Shown piece after piece: positions 1 through 9,429 of a stretch of DNA of 64,000 nucleotides; the first letter of the stretch is position 1; each line of letters begins with the position of its first letter. The notes under the pieces are model-generated. The model worked only from the letters and a program-made list of their open reading frames with translations, was not told the origin of the DNA and made no database searches. Source of the DNA: CAZQFV01 sp964613665 (GTDB taxonomy: Bacteria; Chloroflexota; Chloroflexia; DTKN01); contig CAZTIG010000018.1 of NCBI GenBank assembly GCA_964613665.1, positions 1-64,000 of the forward strand. The letters run 5' to 3'. A program made the position numbers and the translations under genes.

Positions 1-96
1 CGAAACACCTCTCCGCCAGGCTGCCGGGTTTCCCGGAGCCCTGGGCCCCAAGCCCTGTGCCCTCCGCCCCTGAGCCCCGAGCCCCATGCCCTGCCC

Positions 97-1458
97 CTAT
101 ACGCACAGCCGCACCACTACCTCCTCCACTACCCCGACCAGGTCGGCCAGCGGCACGGGCCTGGCGTCCAGCACCGGCAGGGCCTCCGCGAGCCCTTCCT
201 CCAGACACCCGGCCGCCCGCTCCCGCACGCCGGCCGCCTCCGCTCCTTCCTCCGCCTCCAGCGCCTGCACCAGCAACCCCAGCGGCAGCAGGCGCAGGTA
301 GGGTGCGATCCGCCGGCCGTCCGCGACCTCGGCCACCGTGGCCGGCCGCTCCGGGACGTCCCCGCTCCGCAGCCCGCGCACGCCGGCCTCCAGCAACGGC
401 AGCGCGCTGCGCCGGTGGGCGTCGAGCGCCCCGCAGTAGGGGTTATCCAGCGACAGCAGCGGCGCGGCCCGGCCGTAGAGCTCCAGCCAGCACTCCAGCG
501 CCGCCCGGTCGGCCGCCAGGACCTCCGCCAGCAGCTGCCGATGGCCCACCCCGGCCGGCCGGCCGTCGGCGATCCCGGCCACGGCGAACAGGGGCAGCTC
601 GACCACGACCACGCGCACCGGGCCAAGGCCGCGGGCATACTGGTAGGCCGACGCGCCGCACCCCAGCAGGCCGGCCGGGTCGCCGATCCCCTGGGTCGAG
701 AGCGCCGCAGCCATCTCCACCAGGGTCGGCAGCCGGTACACGCCCGGAGCCAGCGAACGGGCAAAGGGCAGCTCCGGCTGGCCGCAGTGGGTGGGGATGC
801 CGCGCGATTCCCAGATGGGGGCCAGGTGGGGTCCCAGGCCGGCCGCCTCGGCCGAGAGGAAGGCATAGGCCCCGCCCAGCAGGGCGTTGTGCAGCGGCAG
901 GAGCACCTGCGGGCGGAGGTCGTCGATCAGCGCCCGCAGGGCCAGCGCCTCCGGCAGCGGCCGGTCCCACGGCCAAGCCGGGTCGTCGCTGGGAAAGGAC
1001 CACTCCACCTGCTCGCCCTCGGCCGGCCGGAAGTGGCGGCGGGCGTAGGCGGCCAGGTCCGCTGGCGCGGTGAACCAGCCCTCGTTGCGCCGCGCGCCGT
1101 CGGGGTCGACGCAGGGCAGCAGGGTCCACGTCGCCGCCCGGCGCAGGTCGGCGTCGTCCAGCAGCCTGCGCGCCAGGCGCAGCAGGACCGGCCCGCCCAG
1201 GGGCTCGTCCGGCTGGGGAAAGGCATAGGCCAGCACCCGGCGGAGCCCCTCGCCCAGCCGCAGGGCCCAGAGCTCCTCCCCCTGCCGGCTGCGGCCGTAG
1301 GAGAAGAGTGCAGCGCGCCCCCGGGGGGCGTGGGCCAACTCCCGGAAGTGGACCAGGAGCCGGTCCGGCGAAGGAAAATAGGTTCCATCGGGTCCGCCGC
1401 TCGGCAGGACGCTGCGGGCAGCGTTTCCCCCAGCCGGTCCCGCGGGGCAGGTTGTCAT
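97..1458 (-). CDS. M14-like zinc carboxypeptidase, atypical zinc site
   Basis: A 453-residue protein resembling M14 metallocarboxypeptidases. The M14 order of motifs is visible: a Gln-Pro-Asp-Glu at residues 82-85 where His-x-x-Glu is expected, PCVDPDGARRNEGW near 115-128, the Leu-His-Asn of the third zinc ligand (His190) and a C-terminal VVVELPLF with the catalytic Glu288. The first zinc ligand is therefore Gln instead of His, so activity or metal binding may be altered. No signal peptide is visible. The start is chosen because CGGAG lies about 6 nt upstream of the ATG. It is the last gene of a minus-strand run after two acyl-CoA dehydrogenases, 72 bp from the nearest; a functional link is not evident. 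Confidence 0.75.
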   Translation of the reverse strand: MTTCPAGPAGGNAARSVLPSGGPDGTYFPSPDRLLVHFRELAHAPRGRAALFSYGRSRQGEELWALRLGEGLRRVLAYAFPQPDEPLGGPVLLRLARRLLDDADLRRAATWTLLPCVDPDGARRNEGWFTAPADLAAYARRHFRPAEGEQVEWSFPSDDPAWPWDRPLPEALALRALIDDLRPQVLLPLHNALLGGAYAFLSAEAAGLGPHLAPIWESRGIPTHCGQPELPFARSLAPGVYRLPTLVEMAAALSTQGIGDPAGLLGCGASAYQYARGLGPVRVVVVELPLFAVAGIADGRPAGVGHRQLLAEVLAADRAALECWLELYGRAAPLLSLDNPYCGALDAHRRSALPLLEAGVRGLRSGDVPERPATVAEVADGRRIAPYLRLLPLGLLVQALEAEEGAEAAGVRERAAGCLEEGLAEALPVLDARPVPLADLVGVVEEVVVRLCV

Positions 1459-1530
1459 GGGTAGCTCCGGGCGATTCGCTCGAGGAAGCGCCTACCGACC
1501 GCACAGGATCGGAGGAGGCAGCACCGCCCC

Positions 1531-2667
1531 TCACAGCCTCCGGGCGATCATCAGTCTCTGGATCTGGTTCGTCCCCTCGTAGATCTGCAGCAGCTTGGCG
1601 TCGCGCATGTACTTCTCGACGGAGTAGTCCTGCATGTAGCCGTAGCCGCCTAGCACCTGGACGGCGTCGGTGGTGACGCGCATGGCAGCGTCGCTGGCGT
1701 AGCACTTGGCCATGGCCGAGAGGCGGTCGGCATCCTGTTCGCCCTTCTGGAAGGCGCTGGCGGCGCGCCAGGTGAGCAGGCGCGCCGTCTCGACGGCCAT
1801 GGCCATGTCCGCGAGCATGAGCTGGACGGCCTGGTGCGAGGCGATGACCTGGCCGAACTGCACCCGCTGGCGGGCATAGTCCCTGGCAGTCTCGAAGGCG
1901 GCGCGGGCCAGACCCACGGCGATGGCCGCCACCCCTACGCGGGCGCGGTTGAGCGTCTCCACGGTGATACGAAACCCGTGGCCCTCCCGGCCGAGTAGGT
2001 GGGCGACGGGGACGCGCACGCCCTCCAGAATCACCTCGCAGGTGTCGGAGGCGCGCTGGCCCATCTTGCGCTCCTTCCTGCCGCTGGAGATGCCGGGCAG
2101 GCCGGCCGGGATGACAAAGGCGGAGAGCCCGCGGGCCCCGCGCGAGCGGTCCGTCGTGGCGATGACAGTGTAGAGCGAAGCGATCCCACCGTTGGTGATA
2201 AAGGTCTTGGCCCCGTCGAGGACATACTCATCCCCCTCGCGGCGGGCAGTGGTGACCAGGGCCGAGAAATCGGAGCCGGCGCCGGCCTCGGTCAGACAGA
2301 AGGCGGCCAGGCGCGGTTCGGCGCAGAAGGAGGGAAGGAAGGCCGCCTTCTGTTCCGGCGTGCCGAAGAGGACGAGCGGCAGCAGGGCCAGGCCGTTGCC
2401 CAGCAGGCTGGTGGTGATGCCGGCGCAGCCGGCGGCCAGCTCCTCGGCGATCAGGCTGACCTCGAAAGGCCCCAGGCCGGCGCCGCCGTACTCCTCGGGC
2501 ACCTCCAGGTTGATCAGGCCGGCGCGGTGGGCCTTGCGCAGGACCTCCCAGGGGAACTCGCCGGTCTCGTCGCACCGCAGCGCCACCGGGGCGATCTCCT
2601 GCCGGGCAAAGTCGCGGGCCAGCTCCAGGAAAGCCTGCTGCTCCTCCGAGAGCGCGAACTCGACCAT
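1531..2667 (-). CDS. acyl-CoA dehydrogenase (short/medium chain type)
   Basis: A 378-residue FAD-dependent acyl-CoA dehydrogenase of normal family length, oxidising acyl-CoA to 2-enoyl-CoA in the cytoplasm with electrons going to ETF. Family signatures are clear: CLTEAGAGSDFSAL (FAD/substrate region, about residues 120-133), GQRASDTCEV in the middle domain, and the C-terminal LGGYGYMQDYSVEKYMRDAK followed by QIYEGTNQIQ, in which the Glu is the catalytic base of the butyryl-CoA/short-chain group. It lies 49 bp after a paralogue on the same strand and is probably cotranscribed with it. The natural substrate cannot be told from sequence. Confidence 0.93.
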   Translation of the reverse strand: MVEFALSEEQQAFLELARDFARQEIAPVALRCDETGEFPWEVLRKAHRAGLINLEVPEEYGGAGLGPFEVSLIAEELAAGCAGITTSLLGNGLALLPLVLFGTPEQKAAFLPSFCAEPRLAAFCLTEAGAGSDFSALVTTARREGDEYVLDGAKTFITNGGIASLYTVIATTDRSRGARGLSAFVIPAGLPGISSGRKERKMGQRASDTCEVILEGVRVPVAHLLGREGHGFRITVETLNRARVGVAAIAVGLARAAFETARDYARQRVQFGQVIASHQAVQLMLADMAMAVETARLLTWRAASAFQKGEQDADRLSAMAKCYASDAAMRVTTDAVQVLGGYGYMQDYSVEKYMRDAKLLQIYEGTNQIQRLMIARRL

Positions 2668-2716
2668 GGGCCCTCCTGATTCCCGATCTCGCGGTGCGCG
2701 ACCGCCCGCGCCCGGC

Positions 2717-3862
<1,146 letters not shown>

Positions 3863-3895
3863 CGCGCACCTCCTTCGGCTCGTCAGGTTGGCGGG

Positions 3896-3924
3896 ATTAT
3901 AGCACACGGAGAAGGGAATCGCAA
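3896..3924 (-). promoter_or_regulatory. promoter of the acyl-CoA dehydrogenase pair
   Basis: On the minus strand TTGCGA (3924-3919), 17 bp, then TATAAT (3901-3896), preceded by TGC as an extended -10. It lies 34 bp upstream of the chosen GTG start. Confidence 0.75.
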
Positions 3925-3940
3925 GACGCTGAGCAAGCAC

Positions 3941-4256
3941 CTCTTGACCGGCCGGCCCATTCGCAGGATAGCGGGAGCAGGGACAGCAGGCATCTGCTCA
4001 TTCGTACCTACATCCCAGCCTCGGCCGCCCTGTTCGCCACCTCTGCCGGCTTGCCGGCGGCGACCACTCGTCGCCAAAAACGACCGCCTGTCCGAGAACC
4101 CTTCCCTTTCCCACCCGCCTCCGCTATCATGTATGCAGAGTTGACCCCTTCCCATGCGGGGATATCAGTGCTATAGTAGCGACGACATCGACGTCGCACT
4201 GCTGCGGGGGTCTGCACACGTCCGCGCGACCTATCGTCACCGAGAAGGGGACAGCG
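3941..4256. other. intergenic region between divergent genes
   Basis: About 315 bp with no convincing gene. On the plus strand TGCTATAGT (4169-4177) is an extended -10 candidate for the downstream histidine kinase; no good -35 lies 17 bp before it, and the TTGACC at 4141 is 25 bp away, too far. Nothing else is evident. Confidence 0.4.
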
Positions 4257-5804
4257 ATGCGCCGGCCAATCTGGGGGCGTCTCTCTCTAGCGCGTCCACG
4301 GGTGCCCCGCTGCATCCTATTGAGCGGCGCGGCGATCCTGGCCACCGCAGCTGCCTGCGCCTGGGCGCTGTACATAGCCCGGCTGAGGCCGGGGGAGCAC
4401 TTCCCGCTCCCGGAGGCCGACCTGGGTCGCCTCGTCGTGAACCCCTATGGTTTCGGCCTGGCTCTACAGCTGACGGTGATCCCCATGGCCCTCCTCTATC
4501 TCTTCAGCAGCACATCTACCTTCCGCCGCTTCATGGGAGGCCGGCCGACACCGCGCGAGAGGCGCACCCTGTTGATCGCCCTGGCGCTGCTCTGCCTGCT
4601 GGTTTTCGGCTATGGCGAGGGCCTGTCCCGGCTGGCCCACGAGCCACCCCACGTGGGGTATATCGCCGTAGTTCCCCTGGCCGTCGTCGCCGCGGGCCTG
4701 CTGGGAGGCTGGAGGATGGGCCTGATCCTGGGGGGCTTGGGGCTGTTCCTCTATGGCACACGCGAGTTCACCTCCTTTCTTGAGGCGTTCTCCCCAGAGC
4801 TCATCTCCCTCTGGCAGCAGGATGGCCTGCGTGGCCTGCTTGGCGTGGAATGGGGGCATGACCTGCTGCGCATCTATCTGCTCAGTCCTTGGGCCCCCGG
4901 GGTCCTCTGGGCAGGGCTCTTCTGCGGCCTCGCGGCGGACATCCTGGGCCAGCGCCGCTACCAGCCGCTGGCCGCACTGCTGCTGGGCGCGCTGGCGGGC
5001 TTCGGAAACGGTTGCTTCCCCATACTCGCCGGGAGAGGCACTCTATTGGATTTCCTCATTTCTGCGACACTGGCCTCTGGGCTGGCCATGGTCGTCATCT
5101 CCCTGATCGTGCGTGGGGTCCAGGGGGAGGTAGCCCAGAGACAGGCGGCCGCCGCCGAATTGGCCCTGACCCGGGCTGAACTGCGCGCTCTGCGCGCCCA
5201 GATCAACCCGCACTTTCTCTTCAACGCCCTCAACACGATCCGCTTCTTCGCGCGCACTGACCCCGAGGCCGCGCGGCGCCTTCTACTGCACCTCTCCGAG
5301 GTCTTTCAGCGCGCCCTCCGCTCGGGCGAGTCTGTCACCCTGCGCGATGAGCTGGGCTACGTGGAGGCTTACCTGGCCCTGGAAAAGGCCCGTCTCGGCG
5401 AGCGCCTGCGCGTCGAGTGGTCACTGTGCGGGGAGGACTGCCTGCGGTACACCGTGCCCACGCTCATCCTGCAGCCGCTGGTGGAGAACGCGGTGATCCA
5501 CGCGATCGCCAAGAAGCCCGAAGGTGGGACGATCCAGGTCGCCGCCAAGGTCGTGGCCGGCGACCTGCTGCTGCAGGTGGAGGACGATGGCCCGGGAATC
5601 GATCCCGGCCGGCTGGCCGAGGTCCTCGGCTCACCAGAAGGGGATCGTCCCACCGTCGGCCTGCACAACGTCGATAGCCGGCTGCGGGCGCTCTACGGGG
5701 ACGATCACGCTCTGGTGGTCGTCTCCGAGGTCGGGCGTGGTACGCGGGTGGAGATCAGGATCCCCCTGGAGGAAGAGACCAATGCACGTGCTGATCGCCG
5801 ATGA
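4257..5804 (+). CDS. LytS-family sensor histidine kinase, membrane-bound
   Basis: A 515-residue sensor kinase. The N-terminal half (about residues 18-290) has several hydrophobic segments, resembling multi-TM sensory domains of the LytS class. The kinase part starts with QINPHFLFNALNTI, the His_kinase (PF06580) H-box with the phospho-acceptor His319, followed by LVENAVIHAI (N-box) and DDGPGID (G-box) of the HATPase. It overlaps the response regulator downstream by 23 bp, so the two are translationally coupled and should form one phosphorelay. The signal sensed is unknown. AAGGGG lies 6-7 nt before the ATG. Confidence 0.9.
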   Translation: MRRPIWGRLSLARPRVPRCILLSGAAILATAAACAWALYIARLRPGEHFPLPEADLGRLVVNPYGFGLALQLTVIPMALLYLFSSTSTFRRFMGGRPTPRERRTLLIALALLCLLVFGYGEGLSRLAHEPPHVGYIAVVPLAVVAAGLLGGWRMGLILGGLGLFLYGTREFTSFLEAFSPELISLWQQDGLRGLLGVEWGHDLLRIYLLSPWAPGVLWAGLFCGLAADILGQRRYQPLAALLLGALAGFGNGCFPILAGRGTLLDFLISATLASGLAMVVISLIVRGVQGEVAQRQAAAAELALTRAELRALRAQINPHFLFNALNTIRFFARTDPEAARRLLLHLSEVFQRALRSGESVTLRDELGYVEAYLALEKARLGERLRVEWSLCGEDCLRYTVPTLILQPLVENAVIHAIAKKPEGGTIQVAAKVVAGDLLLQVEDDGPGIDPGRLAEVLGSPEGDRPTVGLHNVDSRLRALYGDDHALVVVSEVGRGTRVEIRIPLEEETNARADRR

Positions 5805-6552
5805 CGAGGCCCCCGCCCGGGGCGAACTGCGCTACATCTTGGACATGCTGATCCCGGAGGCCACGTTCTACGAGGCCACCGATGGCGAAGAGGTGCTGAG
5901 ACTGGTCGAACGGGAGCCGATCGAGGTGGTCTTCCTGGACATCCACATGCCCGGACTGGATGGCCTGACCGTTGCCAAGGCGATCATGGAGGGGCCCCAG
6001 CCACCGCTGATCGTCTTTGCCACAGCCTACGACGAACATGCCCCGCAGGCGTTTGAGCTGGCAGCTCTGGACTATGTGGTCAAGCCGTTTGACGAGCAGC
6101 GGCTGGGGCGAACGGTGGAGCGGGTACGCCAGGCCCTGGCCGAGCGCGCTCGCCTAGAGGAGCGACAGGCGGCGCTACACCTGTACCTCGAGCGGACCGT
6201 GCCGGCCGGCGGCCTGACCAAACTGTGGGGCCTACGGGAGACCCAGAACCGCGTGCTGGTGGACTACCGCGACATCTTCTGGATCGTCGCCGGCGAGAAG
6301 CGGGTCTACATGCATACCCGGGCCGGCGAGCGGCTCCTGGTACGACACACCCTTGAGGAGCTCGAGCAGCGCCTCCAGCCCCATGGCTTCGCCCGGGTGC
6401 ACAAGGGCTACCTGATCAATCTCGACCACGTGCGCGAGGTCGTGCCCTGGTTCTCCGGCACCTGTGTCGTTCGGATGGCCGACGAGGCCCGCACCGAGAT
6501 CCCCATGTCCAGGCGCTACGCGGCGCAACTGAGGAACCTGACCGGATGGTGA
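5782..6552 (+). CDS. LytR/AlgR-type response regulator (REC-LytTR)
   Basis: A 256-residue response regulator. The receiver domain (residues 1-120) shows the acidic pocket (IADDEA), the phospho-acceptor Asp53 in VVFLDIHMPG and the Lys in YVVKPFDEQR. The C-terminal part (about 140-256) is a LytTR DNA-binding domain, with the signature RVHKGYLINLDHVREV and a final MSRRYAAQLRNL. The ATG at 5782 is chosen because GGAGGAAGAG lies just upstream inside the kinase gene; an earlier start in the same frame would overlap most of the kinase end. It partners the overlapping kinase. LytTR regulators usually bind paired direct repeats; none was identified here. Confidence 0.93.
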   Translation: MHVLIADDEAPARGELRYILDMLIPEATFYEATDGEEVLRLVEREPIEVVFLDIHMPGLDGLTVAKAIMEGPQPPLIVFATAYDEHAPQAFELAALDYVVKPFDEQRLGRTVERVRQALAERARLEERQAALHLYLERTVPAGGLTKLWGLRETQNRVLVDYRDIFWIVAGEKRVYMHTRAGERLLVRHTLEELEQRLQPHGFARVHKGYLINLDHVREVVPWFSGTCVVRMADEARTEIPMSRRYAAQLRNLTGW

Positions 6553-6616
6553 TGGCCCCAGGGCAAATCCCCGACTGACCTCTTGTCCTCTCTTTCGACC
6601 GCTTGTCGGAAATCGC

Positions 6617-6645
6617 TTCACTTCCCGGGCCCCATGCCCTATACT
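6617..6645 (+). promoter_or_regulatory. promoter of the secreted propeller gene
   Basis: TTCACT (6617-6622), 17 bp, TATACT (6640-6645). It gives a leader of about 140 nt before the GTG start at 6794. Confidence 0.5.
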
Positions 6646-6735
6646 GAGGCCAGTCAGTCGCGGCACCCTCACGGCAATCCCCCGCGCGGCTGCCGCCGAG
6701 TCGGATAGCAGGCTCGTGTACGTGTAAAGGAGGTG

Positions 6736-6759
6736 ATGCAGGGGTGTCTGGGAAGGTAA
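6736..6759 (+). CDS. possible 7-residue leader ORF
   Basis: ATG at 6736 with a strong AAAGGAGG (6726-6733) reads M-Q-G-C-L-G-R then TAA. It lies in the leader between the promoter and the propeller gene. A second ATG-CAG-TGA (6789-6797) overlaps the GTG start of the main gene. The strong ribosome site with no other gene to serve is the only evidence; it could be chance or a translational control element. Confidence 0.25.
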   Translation: MQGCLGR

Positions 6760-6793
6760 TGGGTATGCAGAGATCTATCCAAGGAGGTATGCA

Positions 6794-8119
6794 GTGAAAG
6801 GGAAACGGCTTCTCACAGTCACGTCCTTACTGGTCCTGCTGGCCGCGCTCGGGGTGGGGTTGGCCTCCGCCCAGGGTGTCGTGCGGCAGCCCCTGGGTAC
6901 GAAGCCGGCCACGTCCAACCCCGCCGGGGCCAGCATCGAAGGCCGCCCCATCGGTCGCAACTTCTTAATCAGCGCCACGCTTCTCGATGAAAATGGCACG
7001 GCCATCGCCTACAACAGCCAATCGAAGGAGTACCTCGTGGTGTTCTGGAACGACCGGCCGGGCAACGATGACATCCGCGCGGAGCGGGTGGGCTGGGACG
7101 GGAAACTGCTCGGGGGGAACTGGGTCGCCGCTGGAACTGGTGCCGAGCGGCGCTACCCGGACGTGGCCTACAACAGCCAGCGCAACGAGTACCTGGTGGT
7201 GTGGGAGGAGGTCGATGGCCTCGGATACGTGTATATCCGCGCGCAGCGTCTCACGGCCGACGCCCAGCTGGTTGGGACGATGATCACCGTCGCCTCCGGG
7301 GTGCTCGGGATGTCGGAAGTCTATTACCCTGCCGTAGACTACGCCTCCACCGCCGACAAGTACCTGGTCGTTTGGGTCAATTATGTTGTGGGCGCTGCAA
7401 TGCACATCGTCGGCCAGGTTCTGAACAGTGAGGGGGGGCTGGTGGGTAGCGGCTTTTACGTCTCGGAAGACACCACCGGGGAGCCCCGATATCTGCCGGA
7501 CCTGGCCTACAACCGCCACGGGAATGGGTACCTGGTGGTCTGGCAGCAGTACGACCCCGGCACCAGCCTCTTCAGCATCCATGGTCAGCTGGTGCATGGC
7601 GAAGGCTTCCTCACCGGCAGCCCCATATCTATCGCCTGTCACTCCGCCGTATCGAGCACGTCCCCGGCGGTGGCGGCCATTCCCACCGGTCCCTCCGCCT
7701 ACAAGTACCTCGTCGTCTACGAGTATGAGTTCACCCTCGGCGACCTCGATATCCATGGTCGTCTTGTGGAAGAGGATGGGACAGTAGCTCCTGACGAACT
7801 GGACATTGCTACCATGGGGGTGAACGAGTACGCCCCAGCCGTCGCCGGCACCGAGATAGGCGACCAGTTCCTGGTAGCCTGGGTAATGAATCCCCCGTCC
7901 GGGCAGCCCATCCTCGCATGTGCCGTGAGCAGCGACGGTTCCACGGTGGCCCTGCCGGATCCGTTGGGGGGAGATGTGGCCAACTCGCCGGCCGTCTCTG
8001 CCGGCCCAAACGGTGACTTCCTGGTGGCCTGGCAGGACGTGCAGCCTGGTTTCACCGACTATGACATCTTCGGCCGGCTCTGGGGCATCCGGGTCTATCT
8101 GCCTTTTGTGGTACGCTGA
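6794..8119 (+). CDS. secreted beta-propeller-like repeat protein
   Basis: A 441-residue exported protein starting at GTG, with AAGGAGG 6 nt upstream. Residues 1-27 form a signal peptide (KGKR, a hydrophobic core, then LASAQG). About seven repeats follow, each with a core like AYNSQxxEYLVVWxx, the last ones as QFLVAW and DFLVAWQD, spaced about 45-60 residues: the pattern of a seven-bladed propeller. The protein ends in IRVYLPFVVR, a basic/hydrophobic tail often seen at the C terminus of exported Chloroflexota proteins, perhaps a sorting signal (inference). No enzymatic motif is seen. The preceding two-component system could regulate it, but this is positional only. Confidence 0.75.
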   Translation: MKGKRLLTVTSLLVLLAALGVGLASAQGVVRQPLGTKPATSNPAGASIEGRPIGRNFLISATLLDENGTAIAYNSQSKEYLVVFWNDRPGNDDIRAERVGWDGKLLGGNWVAAGTGAERRYPDVAYNSQRNEYLVVWEEVDGLGYVYIRAQRLTADAQLVGTMITVASGVLGMSEVYYPAVDYASTADKYLVVWVNYVVGAAMHIVGQVLNSEGGLVGSGFYVSEDTTGEPRYLPDLAYNRHGNGYLVVWQQYDPGTSLFSIHGQLVHGEGFLTGSPISIACHSAVSSTSPAVAAIPTGPSAYKYLVVYEYEFTLGDLDIHGRLVEEDGTVAPDELDIATMGVNEYAPAVAGTEIGDQFLVAWVMNPPSGQPILACAVSSDGSTVALPDPLGGDVANSPAVSAGPNGDFLVAWQDVQPGFTDYDIFGRLWGIRVYLPFVVR

Positions 8120-8230
8120 ACCCCGCAGATCCCCCACACAGGCGGGGCACGACAGGCCGGGGCAGATCCCGCCCGGGGGCGCGGGGTTTGCCCCGGCCCT
8201 ATCGTCGCCAGCAGTCCCTGCCGAGGTACC

Positions 8231-8260
8231 CCGCGGCAGCCGGCCAAAGGGCCGCCGCGG
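8231..8260. terminator. GC-rich hairpin, possible terminator
   Basis: CCGCGGC (8231-8237) pairs with GCCGCGG (8254-8260), with inner GGCC pairs, in the 234-bp gap between the propeller gene and the M23 gene. No T-run follows, so it is only a weak terminator candidate. Confidence 0.3.
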
Positions 8261-8301
8261 AGGGAGCCCTGGGAGTGTGAAGGGGTGTCAGGCGCCGCTG
8301 T

Positions 8302-8330
8302 TTGACACGCCTGCCCTGGCGTGGTAGGAT
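8302..8330 (+). promoter_or_regulatory. promoter of the M23 lipoprotein gene
   Basis: Consensus TTGACA (8302-8307), 17 bp, TAGGAT (8325-8330), 23 bp upstream of the ATG. Confidence 0.75.
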
Positions 8331-8353
8331 GGGCATGCCAGCAGGAGGTCCCG

Positions 8354-9388
8354 ATGCGTCGCGCCGTCGCCGTCATCTTATGTCTATCTCTCATCCTGGC
8401 CGGCTGCGGCCCGGCCACAATGCTGCCGGCCCCAGTGGCAAGCTCTGCCCCGGCCGCGCCGACCGCCCCGACGGTCCTGTTCGTCGTGCCGGCGACGCTG
8501 CCACCCTGGCCCACCGCCACGGCCACTCCTATCCCCACGGCCGCGCCCACGCAGACACCCACCCCCACTCCCACGCCTATCCCGCCGCCCCTCGCCGGGA
8601 CACTGACGATCGATCCCAGCCAGGTCCGCCCGGGGCAGACGATCCTGGTCCGCCTGCGCACCTCCCTGCCGGCCACCGCCACCGTCTCCCTGAACGGCGA
8701 GCCCATCCCGATGTTCCCGCGGTGGGCATGCCAGGAGCACACCACCGTCGCCGGCATCTGGTTCTGGTCCGCCAGCGGCTCCCAGGTGCTCGCAGCAACA
8801 CTGTATGACAGGTGGGGGCGCTCGGCCACCATCAGCAGCACCATCGAGGTGGTGCCGGCCGACTACCCGGTGGAGCACTTGCAGCTCCTGCCGGGGCGCG
8901 AGGCGCTGCTCGATCCCCACCTACTCGAAGACGAATGGGCACTGATCCGGCCGGTCCTGGAGGAGGTCACGCCGCTGCACCTCTGGGTGGGCCGATTCAT
9001 TACCCCCACCGAGGGGTACGTCAGCTCGCCGTACGGCGTGATGCGCGCCTACAACGGCGGGCCGCCCAGCGGCTACCACAACGGGCTGGACATCGCCAAC
9101 GTCACCGGCACACCGGTGGTGGCCCCGGCCCGCGGCCGCGTCGTCTTTGCCGCCACGCTCCAGGCCCGCGGCAACTGCGTCATCGTGGACCACGGCTGGG
9201 GCGTGCATAGCAGCTTCTTCCACATGTCGGAGATCCTGGCCACCGTGGGGGAAATGGTGGAGGCGGGCCAGCCCATCGGCAAGATCGGCGCGACCGGGCT
9301 GGTGACTGGGCCGCACCTGCACTGGGAGTTACGGGTGGGGATGATCGCCGTGGACCCACAGGAGTGGATCCAGCGCTCACTTCCCTGA
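8354..9388 (+). CDS. M23 metallopeptidase lipoprotein
   Basis: A 344-residue exported peptidoglycan endopeptidase-like protein. The ATG at 8354 follows AGGAGG; the first residues form a lipoprotein signal ending LSLILAGC, so the mature Cys would be lipidated. A Pro/Thr linker (TPTPTPTPIPPP) is followed by a beta-rich region (about 85-200) and an M23 domain at about 225-335 with HNGLD (His-x3-Asp zinc site), APARGRV and GPHLHWEL (His-x-His). All zinc ligands of LytM-type enzymes are present. It probably acts on cell-wall peptides at the outer face of the membrane. The next gene is convergent, 41 bp away. Confidence 0.9.
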   Translation: MRRAVAVILCLSLILAGCGPATMLPAPVASSAPAAPTAPTVLFVVPATLPPWPTATATPIPTAAPTQTPTPTPTPIPPPLAGTLTIDPSQVRPGQTILVRLRTSLPATATVSLNGEPIPMFPRWACQEHTTVAGIWFWSASGSQVLAATLYDRWGRSATISSTIEVVPADYPVEHLQLLPGREALLDPHLLEDEWALIRPVLEEVTPLHLWVGRFITPTEGYVSSPYGVMRAYNGGPPSGYHNGLDIANVTGTPVVAPARGRVVFAATLQARGNCVIVDHGWGVHSSFFHMSEILATVGEMVEAGQPIGKIGATGLVTGPHLHWELRVGMIAVDPQEWIQRSLP

Positions 9389-9429
9389 CCCCAAGCGCCA
9401 CCCACGCCACGGTGGCAGCCGCCCTGGCC

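Noticed and set aside
4141..4177. TTGACC paired with TATAGT as a promoter
   Set aside because: The spacer would be 25 bp, unlike the strict 17 bp elsewhere; only the extended -10 is kept as a candidate.
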